Under the pieces are notes generated by a model, which was not told the DNA's origin, did not search any database, and saw only the letters and a list, made by a program, of their open reading frames with translations. From Ruminococcus flavefaciens (GTDB lineage: Bacteria > Bacillota > Clostridia > Oscillospirales > Ruminococcaceae): DNA of 64,000 nucleotides. Location: the NCBI GenBank assembly GCA_023662725.1, contig JAMPIL010000005.1:34019-98018 (forward strand). Direction: 5' to 3'. Shown here in pieces: positions 47,351-55,264 of the stretch; positions within the stretch are counted from its first letter, which is position 1, and every line of letters starts with the position of its first letter. A program made the translations under genes and the position numbers.

Positions 47351-47908
47351 ATGAGAGTTATTACAGGTATTGCAAGAGGAAGACGACTTGTCGCTCCGGA
47401 GGGCTATGATGTCCGTCCGACTGCCGATAAGGTTAAAGAAGGTATTTTTTCCGCTATTCAGTTTCAGCTCGAGGACGCTTATGTTCTCGATCTTTTCGCA
47501 GGAAGCGGTCAGATGGGAATAGAGGCGCTCAGCCGTGGGGCTAAACGTGCGGTTTTTGTGGACAGCTCGCAGCGTTCCATAAGATGCGTAAATGAAAATC
47601 TGCGCAATACCGGTTTTGAGAGACAATCGGAAGTTATTTCTCGTGACAGCTATGATTTTATAAAGCTTACACGTCTGGCTTTTGATATAATAATTCTCGA
47701 TCCTCCTTACAGGCATGATCATATAGCGAATATTCTTCCGATAGCGGCAAGAAAGCTTAAAGAAAACGGTTGTATCATATGCGAATATGAATCCGAAGCC
47801 GAAGAACCGGCTGTTCCGGAAGGTCTTGTTCTGAGAAAAACATACCGCTACGGCAAAATCAACGTGACTATTTTTGAAAAGCCGTCAGAGGGGGCTGAAG
47901 AGGAATGA
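47351..47908 (+). CDS. rsmD: 16S rRNA (guanine-966-N2)-methyltransferase
   Basis: RsmD methylates G966 of 16S rRNA. The protein is 185 residues from ATG 47351 (behind AGGAG) and has MRVITGIARGRRLVAPEG, the SAM motif VLDLFAGSGQMGIEALSRGA and the catalytic IILDPPYRHD. The last four bases overlap coaD. Confidence 0.96.
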   Translation: MRVITGIARGRRLVAPEGYDVRPTADKVKEGIFSAIQFQLEDAYVLDLFAGSGQMGIEALSRGAKRAVFVDSSQRSIRCVNENLRNTGFERQSEVISRDSYDFIKLTRLAFDIIILDPPYRHDHIANILPIAARKLKENGCIICEYESEAEEPAVPEGLVLRKTYRYGKINVTIFEKPSEGAEEE

Positions 47909-48396
47909 GAAGAATAGCGGTTTGTCCCGGAAGCTTCGATCCGGTCACGCTTGGTCATCTTGATATAATCACAAGAGCTTCTAAACTGTTTGATAAGGTG
48001 ATAGTTCTTATTTCAAAAAATGCCGGAAAGGCTCAGCCAAGCTTTACTCCTACGGAAAGAATGCTTATGATAGAGTCAGTTACACATGATCTTGACAACG
48101 TGGTTATTGACATTCTTGACGGACTTCTTGCGGATTATGTAAGAAATGTCGGAGCAATTGCCATTGTGAAGGGACTTCGTGCGGTAAGCGATTTTGAATA
48201 CGAGTTCCAGATGGCTCTTGCAAACAAAAAGCTTTATGCGGGCGCAGAAACGGTTTTTCTTACAACTACGGCAGAGAATATGTATCTCAGTTCGAGCGTT
48301 GTCAAGCAGATCGCTTATTTTGGCGGAGATATAAGCCATTTCGTTCCCGAAACTATTCTTGATGATATAAAACAACGACTTATTAAAGAGAGGTAA
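47905..48396 (+). CDS. coaD: Pantetheine-phosphate adenylyltransferase
   Basis: CoaD makes dephospho-CoA from 4'-phosphopantetheine. The 163-residue protein has the nucleotidyltransferase motif PGSFDPVTLGHLDII and the C-terminal YLSSSVVKQIAYFGGD. It overlaps rsmD by ATGA, the common rsmD-coaD arrangement. Confidence 0.97.
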   Translation: MRRIAVCPGSFDPVTLGHLDIITRASKLFDKVIVLISKNAGKAQPSFTPTERMLMIESVTHDLDNVVIDILDGLLADYVRNVGAIAIVKGLRAVSDFEYEFQMALANKKLYAGAETVFLTTTAENMYLSSSVVKQIAYFGGDISHFVPETILDDIKQRLIKER

Positions 48397-48401
48397 TTTT
48401 T

Positions 48402-48911
48402 ATGAGTATTGATGAGATCCTTGAAGAGATGGACGAGCTTCTTGATAAAGCTTCATCCATGCCCTTTGTTGCGCATAAAAAGGTTATAGACGGCGAGCGT
48501 ATGAGAGAGCTTATAAACGATGTTCGTCTTCATATGCCGCATGAGCTTAAAGAAGCAAAGAAGATCGAGTTCGACTGTCAGCGTATTCTTAATGAGGCGA
48601 AGATCAATGCCGAGAGCATTATCAGAAAAGCCGAAGAAAGAGCCGCTCAGATAGTTTCCCGTGAGGCTATCGTTGCAGAGGCAAGAAGAAAAGCTGTCGA
48701 TATGATAACAAAGGCTCAGTCAGCCTCTAAAAGCTTACAGCAGAACGCTGCGGTTTCCGTTGCAAAAATGCTCAACGATACAGAGAATTATTATTCAAGA
48801 AGCCTTCAGAACATAAAGGCTGTCAAAAGCAAGCTCAGTACTACTCTTGCGGCTGATAACAAGGCTCTTAAAACAAATGGGCAGAATTCAGCGTCTGCTG
48901 CTAAAAAGTGA
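48402..48911 (+). CDS. Coiled-coil protein, ATP-synthase b-subunit-like
   Basis: A 169-residue protein, mostly charged helix from about residue 40 onwards (ILNEAKINAESIIRKAEERA, AAQIVSREAIVAEARRKAVD). It resembles the DivIVA/ATP synthase b-type helical proteins often annotated after coaD in clostridia. It begins six bases after coaD and is followed by a terminator. No enzymatic motif. Confidence 0.8.
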   Translation: MSIDEILEEMDELLDKASSMPFVAHKKVIDGERMRELINDVRLHMPHELKEAKKIEFDCQRILNEAKINAESIIRKAEERAAQIVSREAIVAEARRKAVDMITKAQSASKSLQQNAAVSVAKMLNDTENYYSRSLQNIKAVKSKLSTTLAADNKALKTNGQNSASAAKK

Positions 48912-48923
48912 TATCAGAAAAAT

Positions 48924-48962
48924 ATAACCTGAGAAGATTTGATTCTTCTCAGGTTATTTTAA
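48924..48962 (+). terminator. Terminator after the rsmD-coaD operon
   Basis: Arms AACCTGAGAAGA and TCTTCTCAGGTT pair around a TTTGAT loop and are followed by ATTTTAATATTTTTT. Confidence 0.9.
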
Positions 48963-48987
48963 TATTTTTTTAAAAATAAATGGTAAT

Positions 48988-49395
48988 TTATATATTTAAA
49001 TACTTTAAATATTCATCTCTCAGTTCATAGCAAAATGCTCTCAGATATGTCTGGTCAATCTCATTTTGAAACTCTAATTTCTGTTCGTTCCCATCTTGAA
49101 AAATACCGTTGATTGCTATATGACCTCGGCAATTGCTTTTGAAATTAATATACATATGCAGTCCATAAGGTTCTTCAATTCTTGCTTCACCAGAAAGGGT
49201 TTCATAAACCATACAAAGATTTTTTGCAAAGATAGCAAAATCTTTGACATCAATATCCATAGTTGCTATTGCCCCGAAATTATTACATTGTACGGAAATA
49301 TACATAATAGTATTAGTTGAGTATTTTATATCTTCACCAAATATTTTTAGACTTATACGCAGTTCAAATCCATCGGCTGACAATATATGCTCCAT
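48988..49395 (-). CDS. Hypothetical protein, possibly WapI-like immunity protein
   Basis: A 135-residue acidic protein without signal or membrane segment. The C-terminal pattern EFQNEIDQTYLRAFCYELRD and the block VYETLSGEARIEEPYGLHMY recall the WapI-family immunity proteins of polymorphic toxin systems, but this is from memory and no toxin gene lies beside it. Neighbouring DNA is AT-rich. The ATG follows no strong ribosome site (TGAGATG). Confidence 0.6.
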   Translation of the reverse strand: MEHILSADGFELRISLKIFGEDIKYSTNTIMYISVQCNNFGAIATMDIDVKDFAIFAKNLCMVYETLSGEARIEEPYGLHMYINFKSNCRGHIAINGIFQDGNEQKLEFQNEIDQTYLRAFCYELRDEYLKYLNI

Positions 49396-49462
49396 AGTTT
49401 CATCTCACCAAATTTCGGTTTATCGTTTAGTTAATTATAGCATTAACACTAAAAAAGTTAAT

Positions 49463-49506
49463 GACAAAAAAACAAAGCCGCTTTTGAAATATTGCATCAA
49501 AAGCGG
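49463..49506 (-). terminator. Terminator after prfB
   Basis: On the minus strand, arms CCGCTTTTGA and TCAAAAGCGG (49478-49487 and 49497-49506) precede a T-rich run. It is 19 nt from the prfB stop codon. Confidence 0.85.
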
Positions 49507-49524
49507 TTTTGCAATATTTTTGTT

Positions 49525-50640
49525 TTACTGCAATGTTCCGTGGGAGAGCGATTTCAGGTATGCGTTGATAAATCCGTCGATATCGCCGTCCATAACAGCC
49601 TGAATGTTGCCGTTTTCAAATCCTGTTCTGTGGTCTTTAGCGAGGGTGTACGGCATGAAAACATAAGAACGAATCTGCGAACCCCATGCGATCTCACGCT
49701 GAACGCCTTTGATGTCCTCAATTTTTTCAAGATGCTCACGCTCTTTTATCTCAACGAGCTTTGAACGGAGCATTTTCATAGCGTAGTCCTTATTCTGATA
49801 CTGGCTTCGCTGAGTCTGACAAGATACTACGATTCCGGTCGGTTTATGGATAAGACGTACTGCGGAGCTGGTTTTGTTTACTTTCTGTCCGCCTGCGCCG
49901 CTGGAACGGTAAACTTCCATTTCGATATCCTCGGGACGGATATCAACTTCAATAGTGTCGTCGATTTCAGGCATAACTTCAAGCGCAGCGAATGAAGTGT
50001 GTCTTCTTCCGGATGCGTCGAACGGAGATATGCGGACAAGGCGATGGACTCCCGATTCCGACTTCATATAGCCGTAAGCATTGTCTCCCTCGATAAGAAT
50101 CGAAGCGGACTTCATTCCGGCATCATCTCCGTCGAGGTAATCCATGAGAGTTACCTTATAATCGTGACGCTCTGCCCAGTGATTATACATTCTATAGAGC
50201 ATTTCCGCCCAATCCTGAGCTTCTGTTCCGCCTGCGCCGGCATGGAAAGTCAGGATAGCGTTTGCGCTGTCGTATTCGCCTGTGAGAAGAGTTGAAAGTT
50301 TTTCATCTTCAAGCTTGGTTTTGAACGTTTCGGCTTCGGCTTTTATTTCTTCGATAGAACTGTCATCATCCTCTTCGATAGAAAGCTCGATAAGAGTTAT
50401 TAGGTCTTCGAGACTGTCGTTGAGTTTGTTGTATTTTTCGATTTTTCTTTCAAGAGATTTCTGCTCTTTGAGAACCTTCTGGGAATTTTCGAGGTCGTCC
50501 CAGAATCCGTCTTTTGCGGTTTCTTCGCTGAGAACGGATACTCTTTCTTTGGCTGTTTTTATATTCAGAACATCGGCAAGCTCGGTCATTTCTTTGCGGT
50601 ATCCGACCATTTCGACTCTGAGATCATCAAGAATAATCAT
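49525..50640 (-). CDS. prfB: Peptide chain release factor 2
   Basis: RF2 ends translation at UGA and UAA. From ATG 50640 (behind AAAGGA) the protein is 371 residues. It has the stop-codon reading motif RISPFDASGRRHTSFAAL (SPF) and the GGQ motif SSGAGGQKVNKTSSAVR. Unlike many bacterial prfB genes no in-frame TGA and +1 shift site is present near codon 25, so expression is not controlled by programmed frameshifting. A start at 50670 would add ten residues. Confidence 0.96.
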   Translation of the reverse strand: MIILDDLRVEMVGYRKEMTELADVLNIKTAKERVSVLSEETAKDGFWDDLENSQKVLKEQKSLERKIEKYNKLNDSLEDLITLIELSIEEDDDSSIEEIKAEAETFKTKLEDEKLSTLLTGEYDSANAILTFHAGAGGTEAQDWAEMLYRMYNHWAERHDYKVTLMDYLDGDDAGMKSASILIEGDNAYGYMKSESGVHRLVRISPFDASGRRHTSFAALEVMPEIDDTIEVDIRPEDIEMEVYRSSGAGGQKVNKTSSAVRLIHKPTGIVVSCQTQRSQYQNKDYAMKMLRSKLVEIKEREHLEKIEDIKGVQREIAWGSQIRSYVFMPYTLAKDHRTGFENGNIQAVMDGDIDGFINAYLKSLSHGTLQ

Positions 50641-51056
50641 AATTTCAAATCCTTTCATAGATACATACATTATATTTTACCACATTTTTTTCCATTCTGC
50701 AATGGTTTTGAGAAATTTTTTGGATTTTTGATTCTGAGAAATTTTCCGATCTGAAATTTATCCAAGTTTCATAGATGATTTTTACAAAAAAATTAATAAC
50801 AATTTGTTATTTTCCCCAAAAAATTAATTTTCGGTATATTTTTTTAGAGAAATTTTTCATAGAGTGTTGATTTTTTTTTCTGCATAATGTATAATATATA
50901 TGTATTTATCTGCCTTTGACTGTTTGCGGACTGATTTTTTTGTTTATATTGTCAAGATGTCTGCTGTGAAATGGTTTCAGGAGAGTGAGAAATCGGCGAG
51001 CCGCTGCCGTAAAGCGGAAGCCGCTGTATCTGTTTGCTGCGGCTGTGGAGATTATT
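50641..51056. other. Divergent intergenic region, prfB / 51057 gene
   Basis: A 416-bp gap. The left 230 bp are very AT-rich, with no gene found. The right part holds the promoter at 50867-50895 and a leader of about 155 nt with GC-rich complementary pieces (CCGCTGCCG, GCGGAAGCCGC, GCTGCGGC) near 51000-51045 that could fold. Confidence 0.6.
50867..50895 (+). promoter_or_regulatory. SigA promoter of the repeat-protein operon
   Basis: TTGATT at 50867-50872 and TATAAT at 50890-50895, 17 bp apart. Confidence 0.8.
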
Positions 51057-53429
51057 ATGGATATTATACTCGTAACATCTTCGTTCAACGATGAGGTTCA
51101 CGGCACTGACGATGAGAAAAAAACCGGATGCGGCGTTGTTCTTACTAAACCGGAAAACGCATCCCGATTCAGTAAGGGCGGTAAAATGACTGACCTTAAA
51201 GAAATCACCTGCGAAAAATGTAAAGAAAAGCTCGCCAAAAAAATTATCAAAGCTGATAAAAAGGAAATGGCAAAGCTTCTTAAAGAAGAGCGTGCAAGAG
51301 CTAAGAAGGGTATTGAAGACGAGGGTATTATTCCTTTAGGCAATACTACTGCGAAAATTACTAAAACTGAGGAACAAAAGCGTCAGGAAGAGGAAGAAAG
51401 ATTAGCTATTGCTAAAAGAGAAGCAGAAGAGGCAGCAAGAGCCGCAGAAGAAGCTGCTGCAAAGGCTGCCGCTGAAGAGGCTGAAAGAAAACGTGCTGCC
51501 AAAGAAGCTGAAAGAGCAGAGAGAGAGGCTTTGGAAGCTGCTGAAAAAATGAAGGCGAATGATAAAGTCGCTCTTGATGATGATCTCGCTGAATTTGCTA
51601 TAGATGTTCCGGAGGAAACTGAAAGCGAAACGGATCTTCAGGATGACTTCCTCGCTCAGTTCGCAATACAGAAGCCGGAAGAGGATGTTGATTCAAGCAA
51701 AGAACCGCTGATCCAGGATGATTTTCTTGCTCAGTTTGCAATACCTGTTCCTAAACAGGATGATGAGCTGGAAGAGATCGAAGAATCGGAGGAAATGGAT
51801 GATATTTCTTTTGAGAATGTTACTGCCCAGCCTGCTGTAGAAGAAATTCATTCGGAAGAGGTTGAAAATAACCCTGAAATTGTTATTGAATCCGAAGATG
51901 ATATTATGAAGATGTTCTCTATTGATCCTGCCTCGGAGCAGACGGATGTATCAGCTTCTTCTGAACCTGTAAGCAGATATGAAAACGATTTGTCTGTTAT
52001 TGATATTGTCGAACATGAGTTGTCTGCTGTTGAGCCGGAACCTGAAATTGAGCCGGAAGAACCGGAACAGCTTGATTTATCCGGAATTTCAGAGTGGGAC
52101 GATGTTGTGAATCGTATTTTCGGTGTTCAGACATCAGAATCGGAAGAGATTTCCGATGAAATGGAAGAGATTTCTTTACCTAAGATTGACGATACTCCTG
52201 CTGCGGACTCGGAAGCAGCAGAGCCTGTGATAGAAGAAATTGCAGTTTCCGAACCGGAAGAGATTGCAGAATCTGTGATAGAAGAACTCGCCATTTCCGA
52301 ACCGGAAGAGGTATCAGAACCTATGATAGAGGAAATCGCCGTTCCAGAACCAGAAGAGATTGCAGAACCTGTGATAGAGGAAATCGCCGTTCCAGAATTG
52401 GAAGAGGTATCAGAACCTATGATAGAAGAACTCGCCATTCCCGAACCGGAAGAGGTAGCAGAACCTATGATAGGGGAAATTGCCGTTCCAGAATTGGAAG
52501 AGGTATCAGAACCTATGATAGAGGAAATCACAGTTCCCGAACCGGAAGAAGTTGCCGAACCTGTGATAGAGGAAATTGAAGTTCCGAAGCCTGTAGAAAA
52601 TATTCAGATTCCGCAGACAGCTCCGATAAATACTGTACCAGTTCAGCCTGTGCCTGTAGCTCCGGCTTCTGCACCTGCACCTGTTGTACAGCCTGCTGCT
52701 CCTGTTCAGAATTCTGTTCAGCCGCAGATCATAAGTGTTCCTCAGTTCGCCGGATATGATATGAACGGTCAGCCTGTTTATACTTATGTTCAGATGCAGA
52801 TGACAGGATCAGACGCTAACAGTCAGCCTATTTTTGTACCGATAAACGGTCAGCAGCCGATTATGTCCGCTCCGCAGACCAATCCTGCTGCTCCGGTTCA
52901 GCCATCAGTTCCTGTACAGCCTGCTGCTCTGGTTCAGCCTTCACCAGCACCTGTTCCGGTTGCTCCGGCTCCTGTTAAACAGCCTGCTTTCGGAGCTGCA
53001 AATGATGGTACATATGTTCAGCCTACGGCTAATATTTCTAAAATTGCCGTTAATCCTCACGCTAAATCGACTTCTCAGGCTTTTGTTAACGCTATTGCAA
53101 GTTCGAAGGATTATGCAAATAAAAACCTTATTGAAACACAGGGACTTCGTGCGAACAGTCCTATCCTTACTTCCGTTGAGGACGTTCTTTCACAGATGGG
53201 CGATGATTCTTTGGCGAAAAAGAAAGCTGCCGAACAGAAAAATGTTGTTCCTGTAAATGAGTATAAAGGACCGGTAAAATCTGCTCCTAAAACCTCTGCG
53301 CCTGTTCAGAAAACAGAACCTGCTAAGGACGATATAAGATTTATGAGCAAGGCTGATCTTAAGGCTAAAAAGAAGCAGGATAAGATCGATGCTAAATTTA
53401 AAAAGGATATGGCTAAAAGAGGATTCTAA
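51057..53429 (+). CDS. Large repeat protein with Cys module, coiled coil and 16-residue repeats
   Basis: I do not recognise the family. From ATG 51057 (GGAG seven bases before) it has 790 residues: N-terminal module with GCGVVLTKPENASRFSKGG and ITCEKCKEKL (a possible Cys-x2-Cys metal site); an Ala/Glu/Lys coiled coil at about residues 100-175; an acidic region with twice-repeated QDDFLAQFAIxxPxxD; seven 16-residue repeats of IEEIAVPEPEEVAEP type at residues 391-502; a Pro/Gln/Val-rich stretch to about 660; and a basic C-terminus (KADLKAKKKQDKIDAKFKKD). No signal peptide, so cytoplasmic, perhaps a scaffold. It is 30 nt before a helical-repeat gene. Confidence 0.8.
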   Translation: MDIILVTSSFNDEVHGTDDEKKTGCGVVLTKPENASRFSKGGKMTDLKEITCEKCKEKLAKKIIKADKKEMAKLLKEERARAKKGIEDEGIIPLGNTTAKITKTEEQKRQEEEERLAIAKREAEEAARAAEEAAAKAAAEEAERKRAAKEAERAEREALEAAEKMKANDKVALDDDLAEFAIDVPEETESETDLQDDFLAQFAIQKPEEDVDSSKEPLIQDDFLAQFAIPVPKQDDELEEIEESEEMDDISFENVTAQPAVEEIHSEEVENNPEIVIESEDDIMKMFSIDPASEQTDVSASSEPVSRYENDLSVIDIVEHELSAVEPEPEIEPEEPEQLDLSGISEWDDVVNRIFGVQTSESEEISDEMEEISLPKIDDTPAADSEAAEPVIEEIAVSEPEEIAESVIEELAISEPEEVSEPMIEEIAVPEPEEIAEPVIEEIAVPELEEVSEPMIEELAIPEPEEVAEPMIGEIAVPELEEVSEPMIEEITVPEPEEVAEPVIEEIEVPKPVENIQIPQTAPINTVPVQPVPVAPASAPAPVVQPAAPVQNSVQPQIISVPQFAGYDMNGQPVYTYVQMQMTGSDANSQPIFVPINGQQPIMSAPQTNPAAPVQPSVPVQPAALVQPSPAPVPVAPAPVKQPAFGAANDGTYVQPTANISKIAVNPHAKSTSQAFVNAIASSKDYANKNLIETQGLRANSPILTSVEDVLSQMGDDSLAKKKAAEQKNVVPVNEYKGPVKSAPKTSAPVQKTEPAKDDIRFMSKADLKAKKKQDKIDAKFKKDMAKRGF
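52227..52598 (+). repeat. Tandem 48-bp coding repeats, seven full copies
   Basis: In-frame units of exactly 48 bp start at 52227, 52275, 52323, 52371, 52419, 52467 and 52515, with a partial eighth at 52563. They encode 16-residue acidic repeats with consensus VIEEIAVPEPEEVAEP. Copies are similar but not identical at DNA level, so they can vary in number by recombination. Confidence 0.9.
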
Positions 53430-53459
53430 ACAGATAAACTACGAAATGAGGAAATAAAA

Positions 53460-54545
53460 ATGTCATATGATGAGATATACAATGAGCTTAAAAGCAAAAT
53501 GACCGATGATGCCGAAGCAAATGAAGCGATGCTTAAAAAAGAAACCGAGCGTTTTCTCAGAGAGAAAAATAACGTCGGAGTTGAAGCGGCAGGAGCTTTG
53601 ATAATGGAGAATATGTCCGATGAGAAGCGTGATGAGATCATGCGTATAACTCATATCGACGGCGTTCGTATGGATAAGATGTATGAAGAGATAAATAAGC
53701 TTGTTAACGAGGGAAAATGCGTTGACGCAAAGCCTCTTGCTGAAAAGCTTTATAAGAAAATCACGGTTGAATTCAAGGAAACCGAAAAGATCAAATACGT
53801 CTCTTTCAGAAATCCTTTTGAGGATAATCTCTATCAGATGCTTTTTAAGCCGGAAAAGGCTCTTCACCGCACTCCTTTCGATTTTGCCGCTTATATAACA
53901 ACTTATGCATACATCCTTATTGAAACAGGTTCTCCGCTTGACGCTATACCGGTTCTTAATACGGCTATGGAATATAATCAGGTGGATTGCGGCCCTAAAT
54001 TCGAGATGGCGGAGGTTTATAAGCTTCTTCATAATAAAAAGAAACTTCTTGAAATCACAAGGGAAACGCTCAAGGTTGCTTCTGCAACGGCTGCGATTGC
54101 CAGATGTTATGCTAACGTAGGTTATATCCTTACTGATTTTCACGAGTTCGAGGACGCTGTCGCTTTCTATACGGCAAGTGTTATGATGTTTCCAAATCCG
54201 GCGATCCCACATGAAATGCAGCACCTTGCCGACCTTAAAGGTTCGCCTGTTGCTTATACAGGTCTTGAAAAGATATTAGAGGTATTTGAAAAATACGATA
54301 TTAATTTTGGTCCTGATAAAGACGTTGTTTCTCTTGCAGCAGATCTTGCTTCGTATTATCTTATGAAAAATGATATCAGCAATGCTCTTCGTGCGCTTAA
54401 ACTTACTTACGGTCTGACCCAGGATGATAAGATCAAGGAAATGATACTTAAGTATGAGCCGGATTCCGCTATTGGACTCTCTTCTCCTGCAAATAAAGAG
54501 AAACCGAATATTACAAGAACGGTGAATGACAAACCGGAAGAATAA
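53460..54545 (+). CDS. Helical-repeat (TPR-like) cytoplasmic protein
   Basis: A 361-residue protein without signal peptide. Helix-pair patterns of the TPR kind are visible: ILIETGSPLDAIPVLNTAME, GYILTDFHEFEDAVAFYTAS and YYLMKNDISNALRALKLTYG. The N-terminal part is charged helix. TPR proteins hold partner proteins; the nearest candidate is the repeat protein encoded just upstream. Function unknown. Confidence 0.8.
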   Translation: MSYDEIYNELKSKMTDDAEANEAMLKKETERFLREKNNVGVEAAGALIMENMSDEKRDEIMRITHIDGVRMDKMYEEINKLVNEGKCVDAKPLAEKLYKKITVEFKETEKIKYVSFRNPFEDNLYQMLFKPEKALHRTPFDFAAYITTYAYILIETGSPLDAIPVLNTAMEYNQVDCGPKFEMAEVYKLLHNKKKLLEITRETLKVASATAAIARCYANVGYILTDFHEFEDAVAFYTASVMMFPNPAIPHEMQHLADLKGSPVAYTGLEKILEVFEKYDINFGPDKDVVSLAADLASYYLMKNDISNALRALKLTYGLTQDDKIKEMILKYEPDSAIGLSSPANKEKPNITRTVNDKPEE

Positions 54546-54551
54546 AAATGA

Positions 54552-54590
54552 AATTGAGCCTTTTGCATTTTGCAACAGGCTCTTTTTATA
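54552..54590 (+). terminator. Terminator after the TPR-like gene
   Basis: GAGCC and GGCTC arms with inner TGCA pieces, followed by TTTTTAT. It closes the two-gene unit that starts at 50867. Confidence 0.75.
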
Positions 54591-54619
54591 GATTGGAAGA
54601 AAAATTTACAATTTATTCA

Positions 54620-54649
54620 TTGACAAGAAATGATGTCCGGTGATATAAT
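54620..54649 (+). promoter_or_regulatory. Promoter of the MarR-ABC exporter operon
   Basis: TTGACA at 54620-54625 and TATAAT at 54644-54649 with an 18-bp spacer. The palindromic operator starts two bases downstream. Confidence 0.88.
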
Positions 54650-54650
54650 G

Positions 54651-54692
54651 TTAAACAGCTAATGATTAAACGTTTAATTGTTAGCTGTTTAA
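54651..54692. promoter_or_regulatory. 42-bp palindromic operator, probably MarR autoregulatory site
   Basis: The 42-bp sequence is palindromic except for two paired positions: outer arms TTAAACAGCTAA / TTAGCTGTTTAA and inner core ATTAAACGTTTAAT. It lies over the transcription start of the MarR gene and is a good candidate for the site where that regulator represses its own operon. The nested inner palindrome could be the primary site. Confidence 0.8.
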
Positions 54693-54722
54693 TTTTTTGG
54701 CGTGTGAACGGAGGTGTGAAAT

Positions 54723-55244
54723 TTGATCGAAAATAAATATATTATCGGACTGTTTGAGAATATACATATTCTAAGACGGCTCGCAATAAGGAGAATAACC
54801 GATAAATCACCGCTTCATTTTGGTCAGGTCGCTATAATGAAGACCATTGAATGCAACGAAAACTGCACTCAGACGGATATTGCTGAAATGCTCGGAGTTA
54901 CTCCGGCTTCTGTTGCAACCTCGACAAAAAGGCTTCAGAAAGCAGGACTTGTTACCAAAACGGTAGATTCCGAAAATCTTCGATGTAAAAGACTTGCTCT
55001 TACGGATAAGGGAAGAGAGGCTATAACCCGTCATATAAGTTTTTTTGACGATTACGATAAGCTCGTTTTCGAGGACTTTTCCGAAGAGGAAAAAGAGCAG
55101 CTTACAAAATATCTCGGTCGTATAGCCGATAAGATGCGTGAGATTGAGGGAATAGATATCGAATTCTCAAATCCGATAGAAGCTTCATGTTTTCTCAGAA
55201 GAAAAATGGGTGAAATGATATCGAATGAGGAAAATAATCAATAA
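54723..55244 (+). CDS. MarR family transcriptional regulator
   Basis: A 173-residue winged-helix regulator: HTH in NCTQTDIAEMLGVTPASVAT and wing in LVTKTVDSENLRCKRLALTD. MarR proteins usually repress a drug efflux gene and release on ligand binding. The start is TTG at 54723 behind GGAGGTG. It heads an ABC exporter operon and has a palindromic operator upstream, so autoregulation is expected. Confidence 0.92.
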   Translation: MIENKYIIGLFENIHILRRLAIRRITDKSPLHFGQVAIMKTIECNENCTQTDIAEMLGVTPASVATSTKRLQKAGLVTKTVDSENLRCKRLALTDKGREAITRHISFFDDYDKLVFEDFSEEEKEQLTKYLGRIADKMREIEGIDIEFSNPIEASCFLRRKMGEMISNEENNQ

Positions 55245-55264
55245 TATGAAAGGAGCTTTGCCAG

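Noticed and set aside
50520-50640. Possible programmed frameshift in prfB
   Set aside because: No in-frame TGA or CTTTGA-type slip site near codon 25; the frame is continuous.
52127-52531. A 134-residue open frame on the minus strand (Ile/Ser/Gly repeats)
   Set aside because: It is the antisense of the 48-bp repeats of the 51057 gene and repeats for that reason; no ribosome site.
52227-52598. Regular 48-bp repeats considered as CRISPR or VNTR
   Set aside because: The units are in-frame, without spacers, and encode a continuous acidic peptide; they are protein repeats.
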